Positions 1 to 9,393 of a stretch of DNA of 64,000 nt are shown here, in pieces; the first letter of the stretch is position 1; each line of letters starts with the position of its first letter. Below the pieces are notes generated by a model. The model did not search any database, was not told the origin of the DNA, and saw nothing but the letters and a program-made list of their open reading frames with translations. This DNA comes from Streptomyces sp. NRRL F-525. GTDB lineage: Bacteria > Actinomycetota > Actinomycetes > Streptomycetales > Streptomycetaceae. Both the position numbers and the translations under genes were made by a program. Where the stretch lies: the NCBI RefSeq assembly GCF_000716605.1, contig NZ_JNXE01000018.1, positions 62,001 through 126,000 of the forward strand. The letters run 5' to 3'.

Positions 1-866
1 AGCCTGCGCAGCTCCTCCGCGAGGAGTTCGGACGTCTCGCGGCGCTTGAGCGCCACCGCGCGGTCCGGCTGGCCGGGCAGGGCCAGGGTGGCCATCGCCC
101 CGTCGGAGCGGTGCAGCGTGATGGGGCCGCCGGTCGTCTCCAGGCGGACCTGGGTCAGACCGGGACCTGCGGAGACCGCACGCCGGACATGCACGTGCAG
201 GCGGTCGGCGAGCCACATCGCGAGCAGTTCGACGCTCGGGTTGGACTCCTCGCCCGCCACCTCGACGGAGACGATCTCGGAGTCGACCTGGTCGAGCGCG
301 GCGGCCAGCATCGAACGCCACGGGGTGATGCGGGCCCAGGCCAGGTCGGTGTCGCCCGGCTCGTAGCTCTCGGCGCGGGACCGCAGCTCGTCGACGGGCT
401 TCTCCGCCGCATAGCTGTCGGTGACCCGGCGCTGGCTCAGGGCGCCCAGCGGGTCGTTCGCCGGGTCGCGCGGCGCGTCCACCGACCACCAGACCACCAC
501 CGGCGCGTCCGGCAGCAGCAGCGGCAGCACCACGGACTGGGCGTGGTCGGAGACCTCGCCGTAGAGCCGCAGGATGACCGTCTCGCCGCTGCCCGCGTCC
601 GCGCCCACCCGCACCTCGGCGTCGAGGCGGGACTGGGTGCGGTTGCGGGACGAACGCGAGACGCGCTTGATGACCACGAGCGTGCGCGAGGGGTGCTCGT
701 GCGACGCGTCGCCCGCGGCCTTCAGGGCGTCGTAGGCGTTCTCCTCGTCCGTGACGACGACGAGGGTGAGCACCATGCCGACGGCCGGGGTGCCAATGGC
801 GCGGCGGCCCTTGACGAGCGCCTTGTTGATCTTGCTGGCAGTGGTGTCGGTGAGGTCTATTTTCAT
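1..866 (-). CDS. opcA: OpcA, glucose-6-phosphate dehydrogenase assembly protein (partial)
   Basis: The start ATG at 866 overlaps the zwf stop (ATGA), so the two are translationally coupled. About 288 codons are visible and the C-terminus lies beyond the window edge. The N-terminus reads MKIDLTDTTASKINKAL and a central stretch contains VVVWWS, both typical of OpcA. OpcA family proteins help assembly or activity of actinobacterial and cyanobacterial glucose-6-phosphate dehydrogenase and have no known enzymatic activity of their own. It is the fourth gene of the tkt-tal-zwf-opcA operon, which is the standard Streptomyces arrangement. No frameshift is seen in the visible part. Confidence 0.93.
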   Translation of the reverse strand, partial: MKIDLTDTTASKINKALVKGRRAIGTPAVGMVLTLVVVTDEENAYDALKAAGDASHEHPSRTLVVIKRVSRSSRNRTQSRLDAEVRVGADAGSGETVILRLYGEVSDHAQSVVLPLLLPDAPVVVWWSVDAPRDPANDPLGALSQRRVTDSYAAEKPVDELRSRAESYEPGDTDLAWARITPWRSMLAAALDQVDSEIVSVEVAGEESNPSVELLAMWLADRLHVHVRRAVSAGPGLTQVRLETTGGPITLHRSDGAMATLALPGQPDRAVALKRRETSELLAEELRR

Positions 867-2386
867 GGCCGACGCCAGCTCCGTCCCTCTCGTGCGAGCA
901 TTTCGTCCGCCTCGACCGGACCCCACGTCCCGGACTGGTACTGCGCGGGCTTGCCGTGCTTGTCCCAGTACTGCTCGATCGGGTCGAGGATCTTCCAGGA
1001 GAGCTCGACCTCCTCGGTGCGCGGGAAGAGGTTCGAGTCGCCGAGCAGGACGTCGAGGATCAGGCGCTCGTACGCCTCCGGGCTGGACTCCGTGAACGAC
1101 TCGCCGTAGGCGAAGTCCATGGAGACGTCCCGGATCTCCATCGAGGTGCCGGGCACCTTGGAGCCGAAGCGGACCGTGACGCCCTCGTCGGGCTGGACGC
1201 GGAAGACGATCGCGTTCTGGCCCAGCTCCTCCGTCGCCGTCTGGTCGAAGGGGGAGTGCGGGGCGCGCTGGAAGACCACCGCGATCTCGGTGACGCGGCG
1301 GCCCAGGCGCTTGCCGGTGCGCAGGTAGAAGGGGACGCCCGCCCAGCGGCGGTTGTCGACCTCGACCTTGATGGCGGCGTAGGTGTCGGTCTTCGACTTG
1401 GGGTCGATGCCGTCCTCCTGGAGGTAGCCGACGGCCTTCTCGCCGCCCTGCCAGCCCTCCGCGTACTGCCCGCGGACCGTGTTCCTGCCCAGGTCCTTCG
1501 GCAGCCGTACCGCGCCGAGCACCTTCTCCTTCTCGGCGGCCAGCGCGTCGGCGGAGAAGGAGGACGGCTCCTCCATCGCGGTCAGCGCCATCAGCTGGAG
1601 CAGGTGGTTCTGGATGACGTCACGGGCGGCGCCGATGCCGTCGTAGTACCCGGCCCGGCCGCCGATGCCGATGTCCTCGGCCATGGTGATCTGGACGTGG
1701 TCCACGAAGGACCGGTTCCAGATCGGCTCGAACATCGTGTTGGCGAAGCGGAGCGCCAGGATGTTCTGGACGGTCTCCTTGCCGAGGTAGTGGTCGATGC
1801 GGAAGACCTGGTCCGCGGCGAAGACCTCGTGCACGACCTTGTTGAGGTCCTCGGCCGACTTGAGGTCGTGGCCGAAGGGCTTCTCGATGACCGCGCGGCG
1901 CCAGGAACCCTTCTCCTGGTCGGCGAGACCGTGCTTCTTCAGCTGCTGGATGACGACCGGGAAGGAGCGCGGCGGCACCGACAGGTAGAAGGCGAAGTTG
2001 CCGCCCGTGCCCTGGGCCTTGTCCAGTTCGTCGATCGTGTCGCGGAGCCGCTCGAACGCGTCGTCGTCGTCGAAGGTGCCCTGGACGAAGCGCATCCCCT
2101 GGACGAGCTGCTGCCAGACCTCCTCACGGAACGGCGTACGGGAGTGCTCCTTGACCGCGTCGTGGACCTCCTGTGCGAAGTCCTCGTGGGCCCACTCGCG
2201 CCGGGCGAAGCCGACGAGCGAGAAACCCGGCGGCAGCAGACCACGGTTCGCGAGGTCGTACACGGCGGGCATCAGCTTTTTGCGTGACAAATCGCCTGTG
2301 ACGCCGAAGATGACCAGGCCCGACGGCCCCGCGATACGCGGGAGCCGTCGGTCTGCGGGGTCACGCAGCGGGTTGCTGCTCGACAA
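863..2386 (-). CDS. zwf: Glucose-6-phosphate 1-dehydrogenase
   Basis: This 507-residue cytosolic enzyme oxidises glucose 6-phosphate to 6-phosphogluconolactone with NADP, the entry step of the oxidative pentose phosphate pathway. The nucleotide-binding motif GVTGDLSRKK is at about residues 28-37 and the substrate/catalytic signature RIDHYLGKE is near residue 210. I chose the TTG at 2386 (protein begins MSSSNPLRD) over the longer frame to 2419. It has a GGAGG ribosome binding site inside the end of tal, sits 4 bases from the tal stop, and matches the N-terminus I know from S. coelicolor zwf2. The stop overlaps opcA. Confidence 0.95.
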   Translation of the reverse strand: MSSSNPLRDPADRRLPRIAGPSGLVIFGVTGDLSRKKLMPAVYDLANRGLLPPGFSLVGFARREWAHEDFAQEVHDAVKEHSRTPFREEVWQQLVQGMRFVQGTFDDDDAFERLRDTIDELDKAQGTGGNFAFYLSVPPRSFPVVIQQLKKHGLADQEKGSWRRAVIEKPFGHDLKSAEDLNKVVHEVFAADQVFRIDHYLGKETVQNILALRFANTMFEPIWNRSFVDHVQITMAEDIGIGGRAGYYDGIGAARDVIQNHLLQLMALTAMEEPSSFSADALAAEKEKVLGAVRLPKDLGRNTVRGQYAEGWQGGEKAVGYLQEDGIDPKSKTDTYAAIKVEVDNRRWAGVPFYLRTGKRLGRRVTEIAVVFQRAPHSPFDQTATEELGQNAIVFRVQPDEGVTVRFGSKVPGTSMEIRDVSMDFAYGESFTESSPEAYERLILDVLLGDSNLFPRTEEVELSWKILDPIEQYWDKHGKPAQYQSGTWGPVEADEMLAREGRSWRRP

Positions 2387-2390
2387 GGTT

Positions 2391-3509
2391 TCAGCCCTCC
2401 GAGGGGGCGAGGCGCGCAAGCTCCGCCTCGGTCGACTTGAGCAGGTCGGTCCAGGCCGCCTCGAACTTCTCGACGCCCTCGTCCTCCAGCAGCTGCACGA
2501 CCTCGTCGTACGAGATGCCCAGCGCCTCTACGGCGGCGATCTCGGCGCGCGACTGCTCGTACGTGCCGGAGATGGTGTTGCCGGTGATCTGGCCGTGGTC
2601 GTCGGTGGCCTCGAGGGTGGCCTCCGGCATGGTGTTCACCGTGTTCGGCGCCACCAGGTCGTCCACGTACAGGGTGTCCTTGTACGCCTTGTCCTTGACG
2701 CCGGTCGAGGCCCACAGCGGACGCTGCTTGTTGGCCTGCGCCTTGTCCAGGGCGGCCCAGCGGTCCGAGGAGAAGACCTCCTCGTACGCCTCGTAGGCGA
2801 GCCGCGCGTTGGCGAGACCGGCCTTGCCGCGGGCGGCCTTGGCCTCGTCGGTGCCCAGCGCGTCGATCCGCTTGTCGATCTCGGTGTCCACGCGGGACAC
2901 GAAGAAGGACGCCACGGAGTGGATCTTCGAGAGGTCCAGGCCGCGCTCCTTGGCCTTCTCCAGGCCGGAGATGAACGCGTCCATGACCTCGCGGTAGCGC
3001 GCCAGCGAGAAGATCAGCGTCACGTTGACGCTGATGCCGAGGCCGATGACCTCGGTGATCGCCGGCAGGCCCGCCCGGGTGGCCGGGATCTTGATCAGGG
3101 TGTTCGGCCGGTCCACCAGCCAGGCCAGCTGCTTGGCCTCGGCGACGGTCGCCGCCGTGTTGTGCGCCAGGCGCGGGTCGACCTCGATGGAGACCCGGCC
3201 GTCCTGGCCGCCGCTCGTGTCGTAGACCGGCCGCAGGATGTCGGCGGCGTCACGGACGTCCGCCGTCGTGATCATGCGGATGGCTTCCTCGACGGTGACC
3301 TTGCGGGCGGCGAGGTCGGCGAGCTGCTGCTCGTAACCGTCGCCCGACGAGATGGCCTTCTGGAAGATCGACGGGTTGGTGGTGACGCCCACGACGTGCT
3401 GCTGGTCGATCAGTTCGGCGAGGTTGCCGGACGTGATCCGCTTGCGCGACAGGTCGTCCAGCCAGATCGCGACGCCTTCCTCGGAGAGGCGCTTGAGTGC
3501 GTCTGTCAT
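2391..3509 (-). CDS. tal: Transaldolase
   Basis: A 372-residue transaldolase that moves a dihydroxyacetone unit between sedoheptulose 7-phosphate and glyceraldehyde 3-phosphate in the non-oxidative pentose phosphate pathway. The N-terminal [13 protein letters not shown] motif (residues 41-53) and the Schiff-base lysine in LIKIPAT (K140) are both present. The length fits the long actinobacterial subfamily, which is larger than E. coli TalB. An AGGAG site precedes the ATG at 3509. It lies 34 bases after tkt and 4 bases before zwf, so the four genes should be co-transcribed from the promoter upstream of tkt. Confidence 0.95.
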   Translation of the reverse strand: MTDALKRLSEEGVAIWLDDLSRKRITSGNLAELIDQQHVVGVTTNPSIFQKAISSGDGYEQQLADLAARKVTVEEAIRMITTADVRDAADILRPVYDTSGGQDGRVSIEVDPRLAHNTAATVAEAKQLAWLVDRPNTLIKIPATRAGLPAITEVIGLGISVNVTLIFSLARYREVMDAFISGLEKAKERGLDLSKIHSVASFFVSRVDTEIDKRIDALGTDEAKAARGKAGLANARLAYEAYEEVFSSDRWAALDKAQANKQRPLWASTGVKDKAYKDTLYVDDLVAPNTVNTMPEATLEATDDHGQITGNTISGTYEQSRAEIAAVEALGISYDEVVQLLEDEGVEKFEAAWTDLLKSTEAELARLAPSEG

Positions 3510-3543
3510 GGAAAATGCATCTCCTACGTGTCGTTTGTCAGCG

Positions 3544-5631
3544 TCAGCTCTGGGCGGCGGCGATGGATTCCCGGGCCTTCTCAGCCACGTTCTCGGCAGT
3601 GAAGCCGAACTCCTGGAAGAGCACCTTGCCGTCGGCGGAAGCCCCGAAGTGCTCCAGGGAAACGATGCGACCGGCGTCCCCGACGAACCGGTACCAGGTC
3701 AGACCGATCCCGGCCTCGACCGCGACCCGCGCCTTGACGGACGGCGGCAGCACGCTGTCCCGGTACCCCTGGTCCTGCGCGTCGAACCACTCCACGCAGG
3801 GCATGGACACGACCCGCGTCGGAACCCCGGAGGCCTCCAGCTGCTCGCGCGCCTCGACGGCCACGTGCACCTCGGAACCCGTACCGATGAGGATCACCTC
3901 GGGCGTACCCGTGGAGGCCTCGAACAGGACGTAACCGCCCTTGGCGGTGTCCTCGTTGGCGTCGTACGTCGGCACGCCCTGGCGCGTCAGCGCGAAACCG
4001 TGCGGAGCGCCCTCGCCGTAGACCTTCGTGTAGCGGCGCAGGACCTCGCGCCAGGCGATGGCCGTCTCGTTGGCGTCGGCCGGGCGGACCACGTTCAGGC
4101 CCGGGATGGCGCGCAGCGAGGCCAGGTGCTCGACCGGCTGGTGGGTCGGGCCGTCCTCGCCGAGACCGACGGAGTCGTGCGTCCACACGTACGTCACCGG
4201 CAGGTGCATCAGCGCGGAAAGCCGGACCGCGTTGCGCATGTAGTCGGAGAAGACGAGGAACGTGCCGCCGTAGGCACGCGTGTTGCCGTGCAGCGTGATG
4301 CCGTTCAGCTCCGCGCCCATGGAGTGCTCGCGGATGCCGAAGTGGATCGTGCGGCCGTACGGGTTCGCCTCCGGCAGCGGGTTGTCCGCCGGGAGGAACG
4401 ACGACGTCTTGTCGATCGTCGTGTTGTTCGAACCCGCGAGGTCGGCCGAGCCGCCCCACAGCTCCGGGATGACCGCGCCGAGCGCCTGGAGCACCTTGCC
4501 GGACGCGGCACGGGTGGCGACGGACTTGCCCGTCTCGAAGGCGGGAAGCTGCTCTTCCCAGCCGGCCGGCAGCTCGCCCGCGCGGATGCGGTCGTACTCG
4601 GCCGCGCGCTCCGGGTTGTTGGTGCGCCACTCCTGGTACGACGGGTCCCACGCGGCCTTGGCCTCGCGGCCCCGGTCCAGCGCCTGGCGGGTGTGCTTGA
4701 GGACCTCGTCGGAGACGTCGAAGGACTTCTCCGGGTCGAAGCCGAGGACACGCTTGGTCGCGGCGACCTCGTCGGCGCCGAGCGCCGAGCCGTGCGCGGC
4801 CTCGGTGTTCTGCGCGTTCGGCGCGGGCCAGGCGATGATCGAGCGCATCGCGATGAACGACGGCTTGTTCGTCACCTTCTTCGCGGCCTCGATGGCGTTG
4901 TAGATGGCGTGCGGGTCGAGGTCGCCGTCCGGCTTCGGGGCGACGCGCTGGACGTGCCAGCCGTAGGCCTCGTAGCGCTTGACGGTGTCCTCGGAGACCG
5001 CGGTCTCGGTGTCGCCCTCGATGGAGATGTGGTTGTCGTCCCACAGGAGGACGAGGTTGCCGAGCTCCTGGTGGCCGGCCATGGAGGAGGCCTCCGCGGA
5101 GATGCCCTCCTGGAGGCAGCCGTCACCGGCGATGGCGAAGATGAAGTGGTCGAACGGGGACTCGCCCTGCGGAGCGTCCGGGTCGAACAGGCCGCGCTCG
5201 TAGCGGGCGGCCATGGCCATGCCGACGGCGTTGGCGACACCCTGGCCCAGCGGGCCGGTCGTCGTCTCCACGCCGGTGGTGTGGCCGTACTCGGGGTGCC
5301 CCGGGGTCTTGGAGCCCCACGTGCGGAACGCTTCGAGGTCGGCCAGCTCCAGGCCGAACCCGGCCAGGTAGAGCTGCGTGTAGAGGGTCAGGGACGAGTG
5401 GCCGGCGGACAGCACGAACCGGTCGCGCCCCACCCAGTCGGCGTCGGCGGGGTCGTGGCGCATCACCTTCTGGAAGAGGGTGTACGCGGCCGGGGCCAGG
5501 CTCATCGCCGTACCGGGATGGCCGTTACCGACCTTCTGTACGGCATCGGCGGCCAGGACGCGGGCGGTGTCTACGGCCCGCTGGTCCAACTCGGTCCACT
5601 CGAGGTCTGTTGTGGTCGGCTTGGTGCTCAC
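3544..5631 (-). CDS. tkt: Transketolase
   Basis: A 695-residue thiamine diphosphate enzyme that transfers two-carbon ketol units between pentose phosphate pathway sugars. The N-terminal [10 protein letters not shown] motif is near residue 35. The ThDP/Mg motif starts at GDGCLQEG and closes about 30 residues later at DDNHISIEG. The pyrimidine-domain motif [11 protein letters not shown] is also present. The start is GTG at 5631, with a purine-rich GGAGAGGAG about 15 bases upstream. It is the first gene of the minus-strand operon and is transcribed divergently from ctaB. Confidence 0.95.
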   Translation of the reverse strand: MSTKPTTTDLEWTELDQRAVDTARVLAADAVQKVGNGHPGTAMSLAPAAYTLFQKVMRHDPADADWVGRDRFVLSAGHSSLTLYTQLYLAGFGLELADLEAFRTWGSKTPGHPEYGHTTGVETTTGPLGQGVANAVGMAMAARYERGLFDPDAPQGESPFDHFIFAIAGDGCLQEGISAEASSMAGHQELGNLVLLWDDNHISIEGDTETAVSEDTVKRYEAYGWHVQRVAPKPDGDLDPHAIYNAIEAAKKVTNKPSFIAMRSIIAWPAPNAQNTEAAHGSALGADEVAATKRVLGFDPEKSFDVSDEVLKHTRQALDRGREAKAAWDPSYQEWRTNNPERAAEYDRIRAGELPAGWEEQLPAFETGKSVATRAASGKVLQALGAVIPELWGGSADLAGSNNTTIDKTSSFLPADNPLPEANPYGRTIHFGIREHSMGAELNGITLHGNTRAYGGTFLVFSDYMRNAVRLSALMHLPVTYVWTHDSVGLGEDGPTHQPVEHLASLRAIPGLNVVRPADANETAIAWREVLRRYTKVYGEGAPHGFALTRQGVPTYDANEDTAKGGYVLFEASTGTPEVILIGTGSEVHVAVEAREQLEASGVPTRVVSMPCVEWFDAQDQGYRDSVLPPSVKARVAVEAGIGLTWYRFVGDAGRIVSLEHFGASADGKVLFQEFGFTAENVAEKARESIAAAQS

Positions 5632-5993
5632 CCTGGGTCAGGGCTCCTCTCCACATGTCACGCATGTCGGATGCCGGTGCACTTGGCGCCCACCGGCCGT
5701 TGTCGAGCCTACCCCCGTAAGAACGCGCATTTTTTCGAGTCATTCCAGACTGCCGGGACTCTCGCGGATCCGCCTCCCGACTGGTCCGTTTCGCATTCGG
5801 CAACTGAATACGGAGGTGCTCGTTCGAGTGCTCAACAGAGTGCCGATCAGCTCTTCCGGGGGTGCCGTCCAACACGACCCCACCCCCGCGAATGTCCGGG
5901 TCTGGGCAACGTCTACAGTGGCGTGGTACGCGTGAGCCTTTACGGGGAGTTCACACCCGAAGGCTTGCTGGGATGTCTCTGTCAGGGGTGTGC
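5632..5993. promoter_or_regulatory. Divergent intergenic region between tkt and ctaB
   Basis: This 362-base gap separates the divergent tkt and ctaB genes, so it must carry both promoters. It contains an unusual run of six T residues at about 5731-5736 and a possible minus-10 TACAGT at about 5913 reading towards ctaB. I see no strong inverted repeat, no known operator and no plausible small gene. The longer open frames through it have atypical composition and read as extensions of neighbouring genes. Confidence 0.5.
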
Positions 5994-6941
5994 GTGACGG
6001 CCGTTGAATCCCGTCCAGCGGGGATTGTCGGGGCGAGCCAGAGCCCGAGCCGGCGGCCGATCGGGGCCCGGGTCATGGCGTTCGTGGCGTTGACCAAGCC
6101 GCGGATCATCGAGCTGCTGCTGATCACCACCGTTCCGGTGATGTTCCTGGCCCAGCAGGGTGTTCCCGACCTCAAGCTGGTCCTCCTCACCTGCGTCGGC
6201 GGCTACCTGTCCGCGGGCGGCGCCAACGCGCTCAACATGTACATCGACCGCGACATCGACGCGCTCATGGACCGCACCTCGCAGCGCCCCCTGGTCACCG
6301 GCATGGTCAGCCCCCGCGAGTGCCTCGCCTTCGGTATCTCACTGGGTGTCATCTCGACCCTGCTGTTCGGCCTGACGGTCAACTGGCTGTCGGCCTGGCT
6401 GGCGCTCGGCGCACTCCTCTTCTACGTCGTCGTCTACACGATGATCCTCAAGCGCCGTACCTCGCAGAACATCGTGTGGGGCGGCATCGCGGGCTGCCTG
6501 CCCGTCCTCATCGGCTGGTCCGCGGTCAAGGACTCCATGTCCTGGGCCCCGATCATTCTTTTCCTCGTCATGTTCTTCTGGACGCCGCCGCACTACTGGC
6601 CGCTCTCCATGAAGGTCCGCGACGACTACGCGCGCGTGGGCGTGCCGATGCTCCCGGTCGTCGCCTCCAACAAGGTGGTCGCCCGGCAGATCGTGATCTA
6701 CAGCTGGGTCATGGTCGCCGTCTCGCTCCTGCTGACGCCCCTCGGTTACACGGGCTGGTTCTACACCCTGGTCGCGCTGCTGGCCGGCGGCTTCTGGCTG
6801 TGGGAGGCGCACGGGCTCCAGAACCGGGCCAAGGCCGAGGTGACGGGCGGCAAGCTCAAGGAGATGCGCCTGTTCCACTGGTCGATCACCTACGTGTCCC
6901 TGTTGTTCGTGGCGATCGCGGTGGACCCCTTCCTCAGGTAG
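5994..6941 (+). CDS. ctaB: Protohaem IX farnesyltransferase (haem O synthase)
   Basis: A 315-residue integral membrane prenyltransferase of the UbiA family that farnesylates haem B to haem O, the first step of haem A synthesis for aa3-type cytochrome oxidase. The first Asp-rich motif sits in [37 protein letters not shown] and the second motif region follow. About nine hydrophobic segments are visible. I chose the GTG at 5994 (protein begins [10 protein letters not shown]) rather than the open frame from 5862, because the extra residues look non-coding and orthologues start here. The partner enzyme ctaA lies 2.5 kb downstream on the other strand. Confidence 0.94.
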   Translation: MTAVESRPAGIVGASQSPSRRPIGARVMAFVALTKPRIIELLLITTVPVMFLAQQGVPDLKLVLLTCVGGYLSAGGANALNMYIDRDIDALMDRTSQRPLVTGMVSPRECLAFGISLGVISTLLFGLTVNWLSAWLALGALLFYVVVYTMILKRRTSQNIVWGGIAGCLPVLIGWSAVKDSMSWAPIILFLVMFFWTPPHYWPLSMKVRDDYARVGVPMLPVVASNKVVARQIVIYSWVMVAVSLLLTPLGYTGWFYTLVALLAGGFWLWEAHGLQNRAKAEVTGGKLKEMRLFHWSITYVSLLFVAIAVDPFLR

Positions 6942-7000
6942 GAGTCCTGCTGAGGCGGGAGTCACTCACCCCGCCCGTCGCCGTTCGATCTACCCGTCGG

Positions 7001-7013
7001 TAGCATCCTGGTC
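7001..7013 (+). promoter_or_regulatory. Putative leaderless promoter minus-10 for the 7014 gene
   Basis: TAGCAT at 7001-7006 fits the streptomycete minus-10 consensus and ends 7 bases before the ATG. Transcription would then begin at or next to the start codon. There is no ribosome binding site in front of this ATG, which agrees with a leaderless mRNA. A minus-35 is not clear. Confidence 0.4.
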
Positions 7014-7334
7014 ATGGCAGACACGCAGCAGGTTGACGCGAAGGCCGAGCGCCAGGTGGCCCGCCTCGCCCAGCAGATCGGCACCTTCTCCAAGTCCCAC
7101 GGCGGCGCCGAGGCCCAGGTCGCCTACATCGGGGAACGCGGCGCCCGCATCGTCCTCGTAGGCGAGGACGGCGGCTGGGGCGACCTGGTCGCCACGACGT
7201 ACGAGATCGCCCAGCAGGCGGTCGAGAAGTCCGGGATCACGGTCCACGAGGCTTTCGACGGCGAGTTCGCGGCCAAGGTGAAGACCGGGCCGTACGAGTG
7301 GAAGCGCATGGCAGGAATCCAGGTCGGCGGGTAG
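7014..7334 (+). CDS. Conserved small actinobacterial protein of unknown function
   Basis: A 106-residue soluble protein (MADTQQVDAKAERQVARLAQ). It has an amphipathic N-terminal helix, a central beta-rich stretch (AQVAYIGERGARIVLVGEDG) and a C-terminal FDGEFAAKVKTGPYEWKRM. No signal peptide, membrane segment or cysteine is present. I recognise it only as a conserved hypothetical family found next to ctaB in streptomycetes. The composition and third-position GC are those of a real gene. No reaction can be assigned. It is a single-gene unit with a probable leaderless start. Confidence 0.8.
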   Translation: MADTQQVDAKAERQVARLAQQIGTFSKSHGGAEAQVAYIGERGARIVLVGEDGGWGDLVATTYEIAQQAVEKSGITVHEAFDGEFAAKVKTGPYEWKRMAGIQVGG

Positions 7335-7374
7335 CGCCCCCAAAGGGGCGCGGGGAACTGCGCGACCAGCCACA
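7334..7374 (+). repeat. Streptomyces-type intergenic repeat (GGGGCGCGGGGAACTGCGCG)
   Basis: A GCGCCCC-CAAA-GGGGCGC hairpin begins in the 3-prime end of the preceding gene. It is followed directly by CGGGGAACTGCGCGACCAGC. From memory this composite occurs many times between genes in Streptomyces genomes, so I read it as a dispersed REP-like element. The hairpin may also terminate the 7014 transcript. Confidence 0.6.
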
Positions 7375-7514
7375 ACGGACCGTCGATCGCTGACGAACCC
7401 GCACCCCACCCCCATGGCGCCCCCTCACACGGGGTGTGTACAGGCAACACCTCACACCCGGTTCACCCGTTAGGCCCCGTACAAGCGACGCGGTCACTGC
7501 CACGGGGAGCCCGG

Positions 7515-8621
7515 ATGATCGAAACGCCGTCCCTCGTGGACCAGTACTGTCACGGCGTACTGAGAACGGAGCTGGGCCTCGGCACCTTCGAGGCCCAACT
7601 CGCCCGCACCGAAGGCCCACCCGCCCCCGGCACCACCCTCTTCGACACCCAGACGGGCTTCGCGGTACGCCGATGGTGCCCACCCCTCCTCGGCCTGGAA
7701 CCGCACTGCCCACCCGCCCGCTACCTCGCCCGCCGCCGTGAACTAGGCGTACTGGAAGCGGGCCGCAGGCTACTGCGCGGCAGCGGCATCACGACGTACC
7801 TGATCGACACGGGCCTGCCCGGCGACCTCACCGGCCCCGCCGAGATGGCGACGGCGGGCCAGGCGGACGCCCGGGAGATCGTCCGCCTCGAACTCCTCGC
7901 CGAACAGGTCGCCGACACCTCCGGCACGGTGGAGTCCTTCCTCGCCAACCTCGCCGAGTCGGTCCACGGCGCGGCCGCGAGCGCGGTCGCCTTCACCTCC
8001 GTGGCGGGCGTACGCCACGGTCTCGCCCTCGCACCCGAACCACCCGGCCCCGGCGAGGTCCGCGGCGCGGCGGCCCGCTGGCTGGCCGGGCGCCGCGTCG
8101 GCGGCACGCTCAGCGACCCGGTGCTGCTACGGCACCTGCTGTGGATCGCCGTAGCGTCCGGCCTGCCCCTCCAACTGCACGCCGGATTAGGCGAACCAGG
8201 CGTCCGCATCGACCGCACCGACCCCGTCCTGCTCACCGACTTCGTGCGGGCGACAGCCGGTCTCGGCACGGACCTGGTGCTGCTGCACAGCTACCCGTAC
8301 CACCGGCACGCGGCCCACCTTGCCGGTGTGTTTCCACACGTCTACGCCGACTCCGGCGCCGCCCTCGTCCGCACCGGCGCCCGCGCCGCGACCGTGCTCG
8401 CCGAGATCCTGGAGCTGGCCCCCTTCGGCAAGATCCTCTTCTCCAGCGGGGCCCACGGACTGCCCGAACTGCACGTCGTGGGAGCGCGGTTGTTCCGCGA
8501 GGCGCTCGCGCGGGTGCTCGGCACCTGGGTCGCCGAGGGGGCCTGGTCACCGGCCGACGCGCAACGGGTCGCGGGACTGATCGCGGTCGGCAACGCGAAG
8601 AGGGTGTACGGGCTGGAGTGA
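7515..8621 (+). CDS. Amidohydrolase-like protein with a TTA codon
   Basis: A 368-residue soluble protein related to TIM-barrel amidohydrolases (amidohydro-rel/Amidohydro_2 type). Visible motifs are VDQYCHGV at the N-terminus, LQLHAGLGEPG in the middle, LLHSYPYHRHAAHLAGVFPHVYADSG, and ILFSSGAHGLPELH near the end. These fit strand ends carrying metal or substrate ligands. However, the classical HxH at strand 1 is reduced to QYCH, so the metal site may be altered. The start ATG at 7515 follows GGGGAG by 5 bases. Codon 225 (8187-8189) is TTA, the leucine codon read by the developmental bldA tRNA. The substrate is unknown. Confidence 0.75.
   Translation: MIETPSLVDQYCHGVLRTELGLGTFEAQLARTEGPPAPGTTLFDTQTGFAVRRWCPPLLGLEPHCPPARYLARRRELGVLEAGRRLLRGSGITTYLIDTGLPGDLTGPAEMATAGQADAREIVRLELLAEQVADTSGTVESFLANLAESVHGAAASAVAFTSVAGVRHGLALAPEPPGPGEVRGAAARWLAGRRVGGTLSDPVLLRHLLWIAVASGLPLQLHAGLGEPGVRIDRTDPVLLTDFVRATAGLGTDLVLLHSYPYHRHAAHLAGVFPHVYADSGAALVRTGARAATVLAEILELAPFGKILFSSGAHGLPELHVVGARLFREALARVLGTWVAEGAWSPADAQRVAGLIAVGNAKRVYGLE
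8187..8189 (+). promoter_or_regulatory. In-frame TTA leucine codon (bldA-dependent translation)
   Basis: Codon 225 of the amidohydrolase-like gene is TTA, which is very rare in Streptomyces and is decoded by the developmentally controlled bldA tRNA. It is the only in-frame TTA I found when scanning the window. Translation of this gene may therefore be restricted to later growth or differentiation. Confidence 0.75.
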
Positions 8622-8639
8622 GCTGTACAGACTGGGCCC

Positions 8640-9389
8640 ATGCCGACCGACGCCTTGCTCGACCGCTTCCTGAACGAACTGGCCCCCCTGGAACCCGTCG
8701 CCGTGTGGGCCCACGGTTCGCTCGCCGGGGGCGACTACCAGGAGGGCCGCAGCGACCTGGACCTGATAGCCATCCTCGACCATCCCCTCAAGCCGAGCAC
8801 CGCCCGACAGCTCATCACCCTGCACCGAGGGCTGCGCACCGACCCCCTCGCCGTCCGGCTGCACTGCAGCTACCTCGCCCCGGGGACGCAGGACGCCCCG
8901 AACCAGCGCCACCTCACCTGGGCCCACGACCACGTCATCCGCCGGCCCGTCACGCCTGTCACCCGGCGTGAACTGCACCAATTCGGGCGGGTGTTGCACG
9001 GCGGATCACCGAAGGACCTGCTGCCGCCCGTGACGGACCAGGAGCTGGCCGAGTTCGTCGTACGGGACCAGCGGGAGTACTGGCGACCGGCCGTCGACAA
9101 GCCGCAGATATGGCTCGAGAACGGCTGGGTCGACGTGGGCATGACCACCTTCGCCCGTGCGACCGTCACCCGCCGGGACGGCCGCCTGATCACCAAGCGC
9201 GAGGCCCTCGACCTGCTGCCCTCGCTGGGCGCTCCGGTGGAGGTCGTGGAGGACATCGTACGGAGGCGTTACGACGATCCGGTGCCGTCCGCCGCCTCCG
9301 TAGAGGGCGATTGGGTCCACCGCCGGGCGGAGCTGACCCGGGCCTATCTGGGCCCTGCGATCGACGACTGGGTGACCCGCTACGGGTGA
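8640..9389 (+). CDS. Nucleotidyltransferase-fold protein
   Basis: A 249-residue protein. Residues 20-45 carry the polymerase-beta-type nucleotidyltransferase signature AHGSLAGGDYQEGRSDLDLI, which is a GS motif followed by DxD, the Mg-binding acidic pair. The rest resembles aminoglycoside or lincosamide adenylyltransferases and kanamycin-type transferases, but I cannot name a substrate. A possible minus-10 TACAGA at 8626-8631 ends 8 bases before the ATG and there is no ribosome binding site, so the start may be leaderless. The 3-prime end converges on ctaA with only 4 bases between the stops. Confidence 0.75.
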   Translation: MPTDALLDRFLNELAPLEPVAVWAHGSLAGGDYQEGRSDLDLIAILDHPLKPSTARQLITLHRGLRTDPLAVRLHCSYLAPGTQDAPNQRHLTWAHDHVIRRPVTPVTRRELHQFGRVLHGGSPKDLLPPVTDQELAEFVVRDQREYWRPAVDKPQIWLENGWVDVGMTTFARATVTRRDGRLITKREALDLLPSLGAPVEVVEDIVRRRYDDPVPSAASVEGDWVHRRAELTRAYLGPAIDDWVTRYG

Positions 9390-9393
9390 TGCC

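Noticed and set aside
111..2287. Long plus-strand frames over opcA and zwf (111-1109, 956-2287).
   Set aside because: Both are antisense to intact, recognisable enzymes with proper third-position bias on the minus strand.
6932..6955. CCTCAG/CTGAGG hairpin at the ctaB stop as a terminator.
   Set aside because: Only a 6-bp stem that overlaps the stop codon and has a 12-base loop with no T tract. It is too weak to support.
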